A stretch of DNA of 64,000 nucleotides from assembly GCA_021464415.1 (NCBI GenBank), contig CM038469.1, positions 9,526,501 to 9,590,500 of the forward strand, read 5' to 3'. Made by a program: the position numbers and the translations under genes. This document shows, piece by piece, positions 1 through 12,680 of the stretch (within the stretch, counting starts at the first letter, position 1; each line of letters starts with the position of its first letter). The notes beneath the pieces are model-generated. The model worked only from the letters and a program-made list of their open reading frames with translations. It ran no database searches and had not been told where the DNA came from. The stretch is from Lonicera japonica (taxonomy: Eukaryota; Streptophyta; Magnoliopsida; Dipsacales; Caprifoliaceae).

Positions 1-2888
1 CATTTTTTTGAAGTTAATCTCATTATTGATTCCTTAGCAAATGAGGCCGTTTTAACCATTGCTATTTTGATTTCTACATTTGTTGTGAATCTTCCAGCTT
101 AGTTTCGTGGATGTTTTCATGCCAATTTCAACAATCTTTCAAATTTTAAACCATCTCCATTGGTATGGTGTTAGTGTAAATTTTGGCATTTTGTCTATGC
201 ACCGGTGTTGTTAAAACTGGGGAAAGGTAAATGGTATGGTAGGCAAATGGTAAAGATAGCATTGGACGAGCATTTGCCCTAGCCAACACTGTGCACATCA
301 GTTGTGCATGGCTGATATTATGGCCATCGGCTGTGATTTTTTTTTTATCCACAGCCGATGCACCTAAGATCATTAATGTACATTACCAGAGCTGATCTTA
401 TGTACATTGGCCAAGCCTCCATTTTCATTTTAAAAACTGGCTATTTAATAACGGCTATTTCTAACTCTCTATATATTAAATTACATCCTACAAATTTATT
501 TCCACTTATAATTTTTTTTCTTGTTTCTGTCTCTCATTTAAAATTTTAACTTTGCTTTGTATTTGATAGAATAATTTTTATTTTGTTACTATTGAAATAA
601 AACAGTAGTTTTATTTCTTTTTCAAAGCATTATTAATAAATAATTGTATTGTCAATATTATTACTAAATTATGTCTAAAAGTCGTTGAGCAAATACGACA
701 TTGATGAAGGATGAAGCACTTTGTCGATCCTACGTGCAAGTGAGTGTCGATTTGACAAATGGTGCAAATGAAACGTTTGACAGATTGTGGGAAGTCGTCT
801 CCGTGATATACTACTAACAACCTGGTATTCTTGTTGTAAGAACGCCATCAGCTCTTCAGTCACGATATCAATACATTAATTAGTTGTACAATTGTTAGTT
901 TTGTGGTTTAGTTGTCGCCTGCAATGAAGAATCATAGAAGCAGTATAAACGAAGTTGATTGGGTAATTTCCGTAAAACAAATTGATTTATTTAATATTTA
1001 TAGCTATAAATAATTAATAATAATATACGTTTGTTAGATAATTTGTTCAGGGCAAAGAAGCTTGAGATTCTTACTTGATCGAGAAAAAAGACCTTTTGTT
1101 TTTAATAATTGTCATCAAATTATTAAAGATCACAAAAGGTTCGACTTGAGTACAACATCGTTAAACTCGCAACGTTCTCGTTACAGTCCAAGGAAAGTGT
1201 TTTTGAAGGGGGTGTGAAATGAGAAAGTAAATATATGGTGGGGTTTAAATTAGGGGGAGGGGGGTTTAGAACGTTGTAAACTAGCCGTTTGTTGCCGTTG
1301 GGGGCAGCTAAAATACCCACAGCTGATGCACAGTGCATCGACTGTGGAGATTTCCACCATGGCCAAACTTCATTTCGTTGGTTGTGTGTGTTTTTCCCTT
1401 TCCCTTCTCCCTTTCCAGTGCAGGCTTTGTGGGAATGGTATGCTAAATATACTAATTTAGTATACCATTTTATACTTCTTATGGAGAGGAGATGATCTTA
1501 GAGTTATCTAATTTTATTTTATTTTTCCTTTTTTTGTTATGTCTTGGTTTACTTTTGATCTTTTGCTTTGAGTTTTTGTTTGTTCCTAAAATTTAAAATG
1601 ATATTTTCACAATGAAATTTATGATTCAATTTCTTGATATGAATTATAAAAGACCCTTAGGATGAATTTACCAATTTAAGATTCTTAAAACGAACTAAAA
1701 GTAGAACCAAACAAGCACTTAAAGTTTTAAATATTAAAGATTTTGTTGTTTCACTTTGCAATTAAACTAACTGTTTTGGGTGTTTCAAGCGCGCCCTTTA
1801 TTTTTTTAATAATACTAGACAAAGAATCACACGCGATCGATGTACATGCATGCCTTTTTCTTTATACGTGCATGCCTCATTTAATTTAAAATGAAAAGTT
1901 AAATCAAAGAATAATGTTGATTTATTGGTCCAGGTTTTGCCATTCACTCCCAAGGTCATACATTCAAACCACATATCTTGGAAACCTAGTGGCTTTTTCT
2001 ATTAGTTAGAGTTTTGTGCACACATAAAACGTGTGTGATTTAGGTATAATTAATTTTAAAAAATAATTAAAAAACTAATATATAGCATTGTGGTTAAGGG
2101 TCATCGGATTACCCTTGCTATTAGTGGTAGTTCGAATCATGTTAGTTATACTATATATGTATTAATAAAATAAAAAATCATAAAGATAATATAAAAAATC
2201 GAAAATCTGACACAAATTTAGCTTTATATAATAATAGATAGATAGATAATGATAGTTATGAGTAACTCTTTTGCTTGGAAATTTTCCGAAGCTATAGATT
2301 CTTAAAAAAAAATTATTGAGTGATTTTTTTGAAGTAGTTATATCTATAAACGATTAGTGCTGAACGTTATTTTAATTTTTTTAACACAAAACTGATATAT
2401 ACTAAGAGTATTTTTAATGGTTAATTAAAAAAAAGAAAAAGAAGAAGAGTATTTTGGATAGTTGTGTAAAAATTGAATTGTAAATCTGTCAACCCACTTA
2501 TACACAAAAGTTGAAGTAAAAAAAAATATGCTTTAAGACTATTTTTGTAAATATTTTAGTAAAATTTGAAATAAGCAATAAGATCTTAACAAATATTATA
2601 TGTCATTTTACGCAAATTTTAATTTTAAATTTTAACATAATCTTATATTGACAATTGATCTTGATTTGTTGATTTTGATGCGTAGATTTTAAATATATAT
2701 TTTTATTAACATCAATAATTTGTATTAAAAGTTATTATATTTTAAAATTTTATAAAAATTTGAGGAGATAAAAATTTAACGTCGCATTGTAAACTGGTGG
2801 TAGATTTTACACAAAATTCAACTTTAAAAAACTGCCAGAGACTTAAAAACTTAACCAATTATATAAATTTTACACAAAACAAACTCAT
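1..2888. other. Gene-poor AT-rich flank
   Basis: No coding region could be supported. Visible structure includes a small inverted repeat near 330-365 (GGCCATCGGCTGTG against CACAGCCGATGC) with related palindromic sequence near 1310-1350 (GATGCACAGTGCATC). This suggests the remains of a TIR element between about 150 and 1490, but its ends could not be defined. The rest is low-complexity A/T sequence. Confidence 0.5.
2020..2255 (+). repeat. Short interspersed repeat, copy 1 (SINE-like)
   Basis: The segment begins near CGTGTGTGATTTAGGTATAA, contains a TGGTTAAGG-like block and a GGTAGTTCGAATC block, and ends in an ATAATAGATAGATAG tail. Related segments lie at 4913-5145 (plus) and about 60232-60465 (minus). 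The TGGTTAAGG / GTTCGAATC pair resembles tRNA-type A and B boxes of plant SINEs. That reading is an inference from short motifs; a non-autonomous element of another class is possible. Confidence 0.4.
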
Positions 2889-3106
2889 ACAATATTATAA
2901 GAGATATTCTAACGGTGCACGTTGATCATCTTTGAAAAAAAAAGAGAGAGAGAGAGAAAAAAAAAATTAAAGACAGTGCATGTTGATATGCACAAGAAAA
3001 GGTTAAATTAAATAAACAATGGTGCGCAACAAGCGATAATGGACCCATTATTTGGTAATGCTTATCCCTGATATGACATATCCGCATTTTATTATGTCCA
3101 TTAATC

Positions 3107-4110
3107 ATGCAAGTAAATCATGGACTTAGCTGCTTCGGTGCAGGTGGCCTGCTCCTAGCTGCTTTGGTGCATAAAGAAGGCACGTTTTTGATTTTTAAGG
3201 CTGAGTTGTTAACTATTGCAATGGAATTTGCATTAATAGTTGAGATTGAGATTGGTACGTCTGAAATGGTGCTCGAAAGTCATTCTAAGACGGTCATTAA
3301 TCTTATTATCTTAAATTATTAATGTTTCGATGAATTTGGATCCATTATTTCAATAACTCATTATTCTAGAGGGATATAGTCATGGGCGTAGCCACACTGT
3401 AGCAAGGGAGTGTGCGCGCACTTCCAACGATTTCGACAATTTTTGTTTTAAAAAAGAAAAAAAATATAGTGATTTACATGCATAAATTTATACTTGAAGG
3501 TATATAATTGTAAGAAATAAAAGTAGATGGGCATTTGAAGAATTGAAATACACTTAAGTGAAGAGAGAGAACCTGAGACTATTCCCCATTTCTTTTTCCG
3601 TTCTCTTCTCCTCTGTTCGTATATGTATAAAAAAAAATAGGAACAAGTTCTATTTGAATGTTTCTCTTTAATCAAATTTTATATTTGTTCGTATATGTAT
3701 AAAAAAAACATAACGGCCATAAGACAATTGGAAGTTATGATATATAATTGGTTATTAACATAACGGCCATTACACGAATAACAATAATATGGATGTTATG
3801 CAATTGGTTATTAATTTAATAAATGTTGAATTTATAGGGCTAATTTTAAAATGAAGAAGTATTATAGCAAAATAAGAATAAGTTCCTCCTCCGGCCAAAA
3901 ATTGTGCACCCCCAGTCGAAAATTCCTGACTACGCCATTGGATATCGCCGTGTTTTTTAATTCTGCTAGCTGCGATTGTAATAGTGTTGTTCATAATTTA
4001 GCTCGCCATGCTTTTGTTTATGTTTTTTCGGAGTGTTAGAACTCCTTCTTCCCGAATTGGTTGAAGGATCTTGTTTCCCATGATATTCTAGTTTAATTTG
4101 TTGCGTGGGT
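3107..4110 (+). pseudogene. RNase H-like (non-LTR retroelement/RVT_3 type) remnant
   Basis: Translation of 3107-3322 resembles the N-terminal half of the plant RNase H-like RVT_3 domain: a glycine/leucine-rich strand (GGLLLAALVHKEGTF), then AELLTIAMEFAL, then VLESHSKTVINLI with the ESDS-type acidic position changed to ESHS. The remainder of the domain, with the LARHAFVYVF-like helix, continues after the insertion at 3381-3939. There is no full reading frame and no upstream RT. A matching copy on the minus strand lies at 61080-61400. It is probably the 3' end of an old LINE-like element. Confidence 0.55.
3381..3939. mobile_element. TIR element inserted in the RNase H remnant
   Basis: The ends CATGGGCGTAGCCA and TGACTACGCCATT form an imperfect terminal inverted repeat. 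Direct flanks GGATATAGT and GGATATCGC share six bases and could be an eroded 9-bp target duplication. The inverted copy near 61.1 kb lacks this segment, so it marks an empty site. No coding capacity was seen. Superfamily is not certain; a Mutator-like origin would fit a 9-bp duplication. Confidence 0.55.
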
Positions 4111-4912
4111 TAGCGGCATTCAAACAAATGGACTTAGCATCATGTATCTTAAAGAAAAAGGAGATAGTGACTTAATTTATATTTATTTCGTCTTGAATTA
4201 ATTATCTAATTTTGTTTTCGCACATAATTTATGTATTATAATGTGCACCTCAATCGCATAAATAAGTCTTTGATTCAATTTAATAAGAACTTTATTGTGT
4301 GTCAACCACATAGATATGCTTATATTCAATTTAAGAGGAAGGCGGCAAAAGAACAAAAACCTCTTTCTTATTGAGATATATATATATATTTATTTTAGGT
4401 AAAAATGATAGGTAAGACTTAGGTGTTGAAATTATGAGCAGGAGAGTCAAACTACTGCCTCTTAAGATTTACAAAATATTTAATCAACAAACTCATCTTT
4501 GTTAAAGATTAGAACATTTAATTCCAATTATATTATTAAGGATCTTGCATTTTTTTTTAAAAAGAAAAAGAAAAAGGGGAAATAAAGTTTGGGAGTAGCA
4601 ATTTCATTTACAATTGTGATGGGCTTGTTTAACTGGGCTTGGACTACTATACCTACATTTTAACAAGTTGGGCTTGTACTGAGTTAATTGGGTGCTGTTA
4701 CTTCTGTACGATTGTTTTAAAAAAATAATATACATACATATATATATATATATAGTTCGTTTATAGTACAGTACGGCCATTTTTGCAATGCTTTTTCATC
4801 ATAAAAATATTAGGGATATTTTTTACGATATATCCGCACCTTAATTTTTTCGTATATATATATTTTGTATACTGTGGGATTTATATATGCACTAGACTTT
4901 CAAGTACATGTC

Positions 4913-5145
4913 ATGCGTGTGTTATTTGAATATAATTAATTTTAAGAAAAAATAATAAGTAGTGTAGCACTTGAGGGATGTAGCACCCTTAGTTAACAGC
5001 GATGGTTCAAATTGTGTTTGCTTATGCAGTATTGTAAATTAAAAGTTCGTAAGGGCAAAATTAAGCAATTAAAAAATTGACACAGTTTTAATAACCCGAA
5101 ATAGCTTACCAATTTAAACAATTATAATAATAGATAGATAGTAGA
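4913..5145 (+). repeat. Short interspersed repeat, copy 2 (SINE-like)
   Basis: Same family as the copy at 2020-2255. It starts with CATGCGTGTGTTATTTG, has a TTAGTTAACAGCGATGGTTCAAATTG block, and ends with ATAATAGATAGATAG. It lies within arm 1 of the long inverted duplication, and the reverse copy at 60232-60465 is its counterpart. Confidence 0.4.
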
Positions 5146-5692
5146 CATATATAATTTCGGAAAAATAATTAAAAGAGATAAGAAATGGGTTAGTAGTTAA
5201 TTAAAAGACTATTTGAACCTTGTTAATGAGGGTTCAAAATTCAAATTCAATGTTTATTCTATAACCTTACAATGTCAGTATGTCTCATACTTTCATCACT
5301 AATGTGTCATTGTTACACTTGTATGATTCAGTTAATTCTTATTAACCATAGATATATATATACACACATACATACAAATATATGCTAGCAAATTCTTCCT
5401 TCCTTTTAAAACCTTGGACAATTAGGGTGTGTTTGGGAAGACTCAATATTATAATGAGATTTGGTCATTGATTAAAGTATTTGACATCTAGTTTAAAAAA
5501 GGAGTATGTAATGCAAGATTCAGGATTTTGAACATAGGAAGACCAAAAACACAAGTAATGATTGTTTTTTTAGCTTAAGAAGTCAAAAAAAGATCTTGAC
5601 TAGTGTTCTGCATAATGATCCAAGAATGGAGCATGATTATTTATAAACAATAATGTCAATAGTAATATTTTTTCCAAACAGACCCTCAGGTC

Positions 5693-5716
5693 CACCCCCC
5701 CCCCCCCCCCCCCCCC
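5693..5716 (+). repeat. Poly-C tract
   Basis: A run of about 23 to 24 cytosines, preceded by CAGGTCCA and followed by AACCCACC. Nothing nearby explains it. Homopolymer length in the sequence may not be reliable. Confidence 0.8.
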
Positions 5717-5952
5717 AACCCACCTCCCTGATTAGGTCTGTCAATGGGAGTGTGTTTTTGTTATAGGAGTGAAAATTCGTGTTTTCGGGGTGTGTTTTCT
5801 TATGACACTAATTCCATATATACAACAGCAAATACAAGGACACGATACGATGGTATTATTAATTATTTTAAGTTGGCGCTAAAATGATTCACTTAAATTT
5901 CTAGTGTCAATTTCATTTTGTTTGGTGATGTGTTATTTTATCATTCATAAAA

Positions 5953-7020
5953 TTGACAAAGCTATTTCTTCATGTCCATTACCCTCTTACTTTTCATTCA
6001 CCAATAGGCTATACCTGTTTGAATTCACTGAAATTGGTCAGAGTTCTTTCCCCTGTAATGAAGTTTATAAATTGCAAGTATGAAAAGGCAAGTAATTATC
6101 TTTGCAATAACAAGATTTTCATCAAAACAATTTCTTTCATAGAAGCAATTACAAGCGGAGACTCTGCACTCTTCATTAAAGCTTCTCTCCAATTAATTGA
6201 TGGTTTTTATGGACTGAGCTTCCGTTGGATCTCTATTGGAGCTCATGGAAGGTCATACGGCTTTGTACATTGATCAAGTTCCGATTTGTGCTTTCCGTGC
6301 ATCATCGAATTCTCACATTTCAAAACGCCTAACCACAAAGTTAAGCAGCTTCCGTGGATGTTGCAAGCACTTGACAACAACAGAGATGCATCACATGGGT
6401 TATTCAACCTGGCAGACAAGAAAGTTTATGATGTTGATTTGCTGAAGGCACAAGGAAAATTATTTAAGGGATCCACCTACGGTTAGGTGACTGTTGAGGA
6501 TCTAAATTCTAATAGTCCTATTGATATGTATCTTACTAATCCGCTTACATGAGCGCGAATTAAACTTCCAACAATAAACAAGTTTCTTGATGTTAAAGGT
6601 ACGTATCTTGCTGATAAATTCGACGAGGGCTAACTGTGATCAAGCGATATTTTGATTTTTTACGTACTATTATATGTGATCCAAATATCCTTTACCCTGA
6701 ACTGATGGATTCAAAGTAGATAAGCTTGACTCAATGAATTCAAATTGTATGAAGGTTCACAATATCAATGATAACATCTTGTTTTTTGAGTTTATATCTG
6801 TCAATCTATCATTGACAATTTCATCACATGATCTACCTAGATATAAACAAGAAATCACATATATTTTACCGACTATCCATTCAATTTCAATATTGAGAAG
6901 GGTCAAGAAGAAGATTCAGATAAATGTGTCTTCCGCTTAGAAGACCGTACTTTTCGATCATTGCCAAGTTTCAAGTGTCATCCTAGATTTCTTTGGCACG
7001 CACTTTGGGCAAAAATTGGT
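5953..7020 (+). pseudogene. DUF295 / KIB1-4 beta-propeller type gene, broken copy 1
   Basis: Fragments in more than one frame match the plant DUF295 (F-box associated beta-propeller) layout. At 6286-6486 there is LPWMLQALDNN, then LFNLADKKVYDVDLLKAQGK, then FKGSTYG followed by a stop. Next comes VTVEDLNSNSPIDMYLTNPLT, and near 6790-6900 LTISSHDLPRYKQEITYI. Several stops and frame changes break it, and the middle of the propeller seen in copy 2 is missing. The upstream block 5960-6215 is also shared with copy 2 (32480-32760), so both derive from one duplicated locus. An F-box was not found. Product, if any, would not be functional. Confidence 0.7.
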
Positions 7021-8474
7021 TGAACACTTTACTTTTATTTTATTATTATTTATAAGAAATATTTTGGTATGATTACAACTAACTATTAACTTATATTAGT
7101 TCTCTTGGAATATATAGTTTTGCTACGTTAATATCTATACTATATTATGAAGTCAATATGGATTTCAAGAAGCTGTCAAACTTTTGAAATGTCTATTTTA
7201 TTCTTGAGATTTTCTTTTTTTCCCATAAAAACCTTACTACAAATGGGAATCAAACCCTTATCATCAAGCATTATATACGCTTAAAGGGTACCACTTGATT
7301 ATCTTCCACTTTTGTTAAAATTTTATCATAAAATCTTATACATTTGAGTATTACACGCATTGCGTGTGTAAGTAGTATATCGTGTAGTTGTGAGTAGTTG
7401 ACAAGGGCCAATAATAATAATAATGGTGTGATAGTTTGAAAAATATTTTTACACACATTTATATATATTAACTGTTGAAAATCTCTTTATATGGTATTTT
7501 TTTGTGATCGACTATGATACTTATTTGGACCCTTCAATTGAAAAATATTGTTCCTTTAAAGTAGCTTGGTCTATCCCTGGCGTGCCTATGGAAATCTAAA
7601 CAGCATTTGATTTTCAACTAGGACTTAATTTAACAAAAACACACAATTTAAGATCGTAGTTAAGTTACATGTATGAACATTTTCTGCTTGGATGGGTCAC
7701 GGCGGCCCTATTACATTTTTCGAAATTTGAGTTTTAATTATATTATTTGTTATGCGTAAATATGTTATATTTTATTTGGTCCAACAAATTTTTTTCTATA
7801 AGTAAAATTCGTAACCTTTTGAACTTTTATGAGTCTTCTTCTTAAAAAAGAAAGAAAAAAAATATATAAATTCTAATTCTAATTTTGCAATCAATGGGGA
7901 TTACATATTTAGCTTTCGAGGAACTTTCTCTTAAAAGGATAAAAGAAAAACACAAACTCTAATTTTGCAAACGATGAGATTTATCAGTACAAATATACAA
8001 AGAAAATAACATACCCCAATTGCGGGTCTTCCACGCTTATCTTATTTTGAATTTATTTTTATGTTAGTTACTTTTATGTAAAAAAATAAATAATTTAAAC
8101 AAAATATTTAGCCCTCAATTTCAAAATTGTGGTTATTTTCAAGCTGATGTTTCTCCCCCTCTCTAGTTGGGTCTTGAGAAAACATGGGAGAGTCGGTTAT
8201 TGATTAATTTGCGGAAGTTCACAAATTTGTGCATATTCAAAATTTAGCTCTCAGAGTAGCAGACTAGTTTGAATGGTAAACGTGTGACATCCAGTATTTT
8301 TACATCGAAAAAAATATTATATATATATTCAAAAAAATTTAGGTGCGAATTGGGTTGTATAGACCGATTATTTTTTATAACAATTTTGTATCATAAAAAA
8401 TACTTTTTAATATTTTAATAATAAAAAAAATCATAAAATATCCGTTTCGTAATACAAACAGATTATATATATAA
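7021..8474. other. AT-rich non-coding stretch
   Basis: No supported gene or element with defined ends. The sequence is low-complexity A/T with short homopolymer runs. Confidence 0.5.
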
Positions 8475-8857
8475 GGGAAGGATCTTAAGAGGACCAATTT
8501 TTTAGTCCTTAGATGCGGACCAATCAATTTGAGGGGGTAAACGGATGAATTTTTTAATAAAACTTGGTGAAAATGATCTCCATGATTAGTAGATCACCTC
8601 CACAAAATTTTATTGAAAAATTCAATCGGGAAGAGGGTTAATTAAAAAATTGATATATATGCACATTTTTTGCCGTTAAAATTTAAGATGTTTAGTTAAC
8701 CCACTTCCCGGTTTAATTTTTTGATAAAATTTGGTAAAGATGATCTACTAATCATGGAGATCATCTTCACCAAGTTTCATAAAAATCTGTTTACTCCCTT
8801 AAAATGATTGGTCCACATTTAAGGATCAAATAAATGATCCTCTTTAGATCCTTCCCC
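8475..8857. mobile_element. MITE with long terminal inverted repeats
   Basis: The left arm GGGAAGGATCTTAAGAGGA and the right arm, read in reverse, GGGGAAGGATCTAAAGAGGA pair over about 110 to 120 bases with few mismatches. The pairing includes the block ATGATCTCCATGATTAGTAG on both sides. Flanks are TATATATAA and CTATATATATA, so the target duplication falls in TA repeats and its length is unclear. There is no coding capacity. It is a foldback-type MITE, possibly of Mutator origin. Confidence 0.8.
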
Positions 8858-8923
8858 TATATATATATAAATTATATGATGGGCATGTGTCCAAGGAGAA
8901 TAGTAGACAAATGAATTGATTTA

Positions 8924-9359
8924 GGGCCCGTTTGGTTGCGTAAATTACCTAATTTTAGAATTATTTAATTTTCGATTGAAGAATTGTGAATTTGTTCATT
9001 TATAAATAATTCAATTCTAATTCAAGTAGTGTTTGAAAAACTTAAACGGGAAATTCCAATAATAAAAATATGTTCTCTATTATTCTAGGTTATTTAAAAT
9101 TTTGTATAGATACATCAACATTACGGGTAGAAACTAGATCTTTTCGAAAAATAGAGTTGGAATGCATTATCTAATTCTAGAATTAGGGAATTTTAAGTTT
9201 TACATGAAATGACTTAATTTGAGTTTTTGTGAATCAACTTGAATTATCATATTTACAATTGTTCAATTTATACAACCAAACGCTAATAAATAAAAATTTT
9301 GTAAATTACTTAATTATAAATTATTTAATTCGCAATTTAAAGGACAACCAAACAGGCTC
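8924..9359. mobile_element. Harbinger/Tourist-like MITE
   Basis: Terminal inverted repeat GGGCCCGTTTGGTTG against CAACCAAACAGGCTC, flanked on both sides by TTA (8921-8923 and 9360-9362). A TTA target duplication with an AT-rich 436-bp interior and no ORF fits the PIF/Harbinger MITE class. Confidence 0.75.
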
Positions 9360-9425
9360 TTAGTCACCATTTTTTGGAAGCCAACGTGGCAAGCAAGGAG
9401 TTGATGGGCCCCTTTAGTTTAACTT

Positions 9426-9426
<1 letters not shown>

Positions 9427-9451
<25 letters not shown>
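9427..9451. repeat. TA microsatellite
   Basis: About twelve TA units. Similar short AT tracts occur near 4738-4754 and 60198-60222. Confidence 0.8.
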
Positions 9452-9456
<5 letters not shown>

Positions 9457-9539
9457 CATGTATGCGTGGGAGAAGTAAAAATATAATAAGAAAGAGCGGA
9501 GACAGAGAGGGACGAAGGAAGACGGTGGGCTTCCTTTTG

Positions 9540-9835
9540 GGAGATTATGGTGATATTTTATGGTGTTATTTTTAAGGTAAGAAGTTGTATTTAATAAGTA
9601 TTGAAAAACTTTGATTATTTATTTGTTGTTCTGTGTGTTGTATTTTTTTTTAAATTTATTGAGTTGATTAAATTCAATATATTTATTTGATCTCATTAAT
9701 TAATTTTTTTTTATTTATGTTGGTTAAATTACATGAAATCAATTGGTGTATGGTTAGATTTATTCGCCAATTAGTTTTAATAAACTATAGTCGTGTAAGG
9801 CTTTAAGAGAAATTTCGACACGGTGAAGTAAATGT
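9540..9835 (+). mobile_element. Gypsy-LTR-like fragment, plus orientation
   Basis: The segment shares runs such as TTGATTAAATTCAATATATTTATTTGA(T/C)CTCATTAAT and TTTATTCGCCAAT.AGTT with 31320-31510, in the same orientation. The downstream copy ends in a gypsy-type GGTCGTTACA terminus, so this is probably an LTR piece. It is abruptly followed by a minus-strand LTR. Confidence 0.45.
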
Positions 9836-10420
9836 ATACAACTTTCAAGTGAGTACACTCACATCAAGTCTACACCAACGTAATCTTAAGTTCTATTTCT
9901 TTGGTACGGCAGAAGTACTAGTTCCTTCACCAAACTTTAATTCTCTAATTTTTCTTGTTGTTTCTCTTCTCTTTTTCTTTTCCCTCTCTCACTTTTGTCT
10001 TAAATTTTTATGCATTACAAATGAATATTACATAAGGAAGGTGCGTGTGTAGACACAAGCTTCTCAATGAATGTGTTATGTATAACTCTCACATGAAAGT
10101 GACACCTAGCACATGCTTGTGTTATTTACACACAATTTTCTTTTATTTATGTGTTACACAACTAAATCCACTTACATGGTTAATTTCAAATAAGTTTCTC
10201 ATGAATTTTTATTCGAACATGAGTTCCTATAATATAAATAAACTTAACTCATATTCCTCTTACAAAATCAAATTGATGGCAAAATGCACAATTCTACTAT
10301 TCACTACGTACTTGGCATAAATTCATGTTACTAAATGAATAAACATGATTATAAATGCTAATCAATGCTTTAACATGTTTAAATGATTCTAAATACTTGT
10401 TTAAGATTTGGCACGTTACA
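9836..10420 (-). mobile_element. Ty3/gypsy LTR fragment (minus)
   Basis: Read on the minus strand the LTR starts at 10420 with TGTAACGTGCC, next to the A/G-rich tract that ends the internal region. It contains blocks that reappear in the plus copy at 13898-15240, for example GAAGGAACTAGTACTTCT and the AAAATTAGAGAA segment. About 790 bp present in the plus copy (roughly 14370-15155) are absent here. The distal end of the LTR was not found. Confidence 0.7.
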
Positions 10421-12680
10421 ATTCTTCTCCCGTTAAAGAAATTTTGTCATCAAAATTAAGTTTACCTTCATTTGGAAATAAATAAGGGTATTGTGCCTTC
10501 ATATTCTCTTCATTCTTCTATGTGACTTCTTTAACTGACTGATTCTTTCATAGAACTTTAACCAATGGAATAACTTTATTTCGAAGCACTTGCTCTTTAC
10601 AGTCTAATATTTTCACTGGTTGCTCTGTGTACATCAAATCTTCCTTTAGTTCTAGAGATTCTGAAGCCAACACATAAGATGGATTGGCCATATATTTTTG
10701 AAGCATTGATACATGAAACACATTAGGCAACCTCGATAAGTTTAGAGACAAGGATAATATGTACGAAGCTTTTCATATTCGTTCTAAAATCTCGTAGGGT
10801 ATAATATATCTTTGACATAATTTTTCCTTTTTTTCCAAACATCATAATTCCTTTCCATGGTGAAATTCGTGAGAAAACATAATCTCTCATTTCAAATTCC
10901 AAGTCTCGTTTTCGATTATATGCATAGTTTTTCTACTTATTTTGATCAATCTTCATGCATTATCATATTACCTTCACCTTTGCATTTGTAATTTCAACTA
11001 TATCTAGACCCAGTAATTTTCTTTCACCCACATCATCCCAACACAAAGAAGTTTTACATTTTCTACCATACAACGCTTTGTAAGTGCCATGCCAATCGTA
11101 GACTGGCAGCTATTATTATTTGCAAATTCCATCAACGCCAAATAGTCATCCCAGTTCCCTTAAAAATCTAAAACATAAGCCTTTAACATATCTTCTAGAA
11201 TTTATATAGTTCTTTCTGATTGCTTGTCTGTTTGAAAATGAAATGCAGTACTAAATTTCAATTTAGTCCTCATGGCATACTACAAGCTTGGCCAAAATCT
11301 AGAAGTAAACCTTGAATCTTTATCAGACACAATAGAAACTAAAGCCCAATGCAACCGAAAAATATCATCAGCATATATACGAGCATATTTGCCCATTGAA
11401 TAACTCATCTCTACTACCAAGAAATGTGCTGATTTCGTTAACCTATCAACAATGACCCATATTGCATCATGACTCTTTTTTGAATGTGGAAGTCCCGATA
11501 TAAAATCCATCGTTATGTGTTCCTAATTCCATTATGAAATTGGTAATAGTTGTAACAATCCTGCAGATTTCTGTCGTTCTGTCTTTACTTACTGTCAAGC
11601 TAAACACTTGGCCACAAATTCAGTAATTTCACACTTCATTTTACTTTAACAGTAATGCCTTTTCAAATCTATGTATATTTTGTTACTCCATGGATGCATC
11701 GTGTACATAGAATTGTGGGTTTCATCAAGAATATCTCTTTTTAATTCTGAATCATTCGGAACAAATATTCAATTCCTGAAAATAAAGGACCATCATTTAT
11801 TGTCATAAATTCAATGTTTTTATTTTCTTGCAGTTCTTGAATACGATTAATCAACAATGGTTTCACCATGAGATGTGCCACTAATGTTATTTTATCTATC
11901 ATTGTTAACCCTACTCCCATTCGTCGTAATTCTATAATATTCTTAACACATGCACAAGTAATAGATGATCGTCTTCTTAAAGACTTCCCACTCAAAGCAT
12001 ATGCAACCACATTGGCCTTTCCCGGGTGGTGATGTATTGTACAATCATAATTCTTAATTAACTCCATCGAGCGCCTTCACCGCCGCCTTAAATTCAATTC
12101 ATTTTATGTAAAGAGATATTTTAAACTTTGCTGATCTGTAAATATTTCAAAAGTCTCGCCATACAAATAATGTCTTCAAAGCTTTAAAGCAAAATTAATT
12201 GTAGCCGACTCTAAGTCATGGATAGGATAATTACCTTCATGATTATTCAATTGTCTGGATGCGTACACAATTTCTTTTCCATTTTGCATCAATACACAAC
12301 TCAACCCTTTCACACTGTAGATTACAAAACTTTCATTCCCGCAAGAAAGAGTCAAAACTAGAGTTGAAACTTGTCTATTCTTTAATTCATCAAAACTTCT
12401 TCAAAAATTTTCATCCCATATAAATTTCAACTCTTTTTGGGTTAACTTCGTCAATGGTAAAACAATGATTAAAAATTATTTGATGAATCTCTAGTAATAA
12501 CTTGCCAAGGCTAAGAAATTTCTCACCTTAATCATGTTAGTAGGCTTTTCCCATTCAATTATTGTTTCTATCTTCTTTGGATGTACCAATATTCCATCCC
12601 CTGATACGAGATACATCCAGGGAGTACTAAAATCTACAGGAATTTGAAAGAGCATTATTGGTGGAATAATATAAAACATA
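10421..12680 (-). pseudogene. Ty3/gypsy pol fragment (RT end, RNase H, integrase)
   Basis: Read from high to low coordinates there are four parts. The end of a reverse transcriptase is VSGDGILVHPKKIETI. An RNase H region follows, with HLDY-type decay (LIKNYDCTIHHHPGKANVVAYALS, about 12000-12067). Then comes an integrase core fragment, MDFISGLPHSKKSHDAIWVI (11460-11510), followed by an integrase tail LSRLPNVFHVSMLQKYMANP (10690-10751). These are standard gypsy motifs in the expected order. Stops and frame shifts interrupt every domain, so the element is dead. Its RT end abuts a plus-strand copy at about 12615-12680. Confidence 0.85.

Larger units (their letters stand above)
2889..5215 (+). repeat. 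Long dispersed inverted duplication, arm 1
   Basis: This segment reappears in reverse orientation at about 60130-61530. Matching landmarks are the edge TCTAACGGTGCACGTTGAT, the RNase H remnant, a block with GGGCTTGTTTAACTGGGCTTGG, the SINE-like repeat, and the distal edge GAAATGGGTTAGTAGTTAATT. Arm 1 is longer because of the insertion at 3381-3939. Identity is clearly below 100 percent. The arms could be two dispersed copies of one repeat family or a segmental inverted duplication. Confidence 0.75.

Noticed and set aside
5693..5716. Poly-C run as a G-quadruplex or assembly gap marker
   Set aside because: A homopolymer alone gives no evidence for function; recorded only as a repeat.
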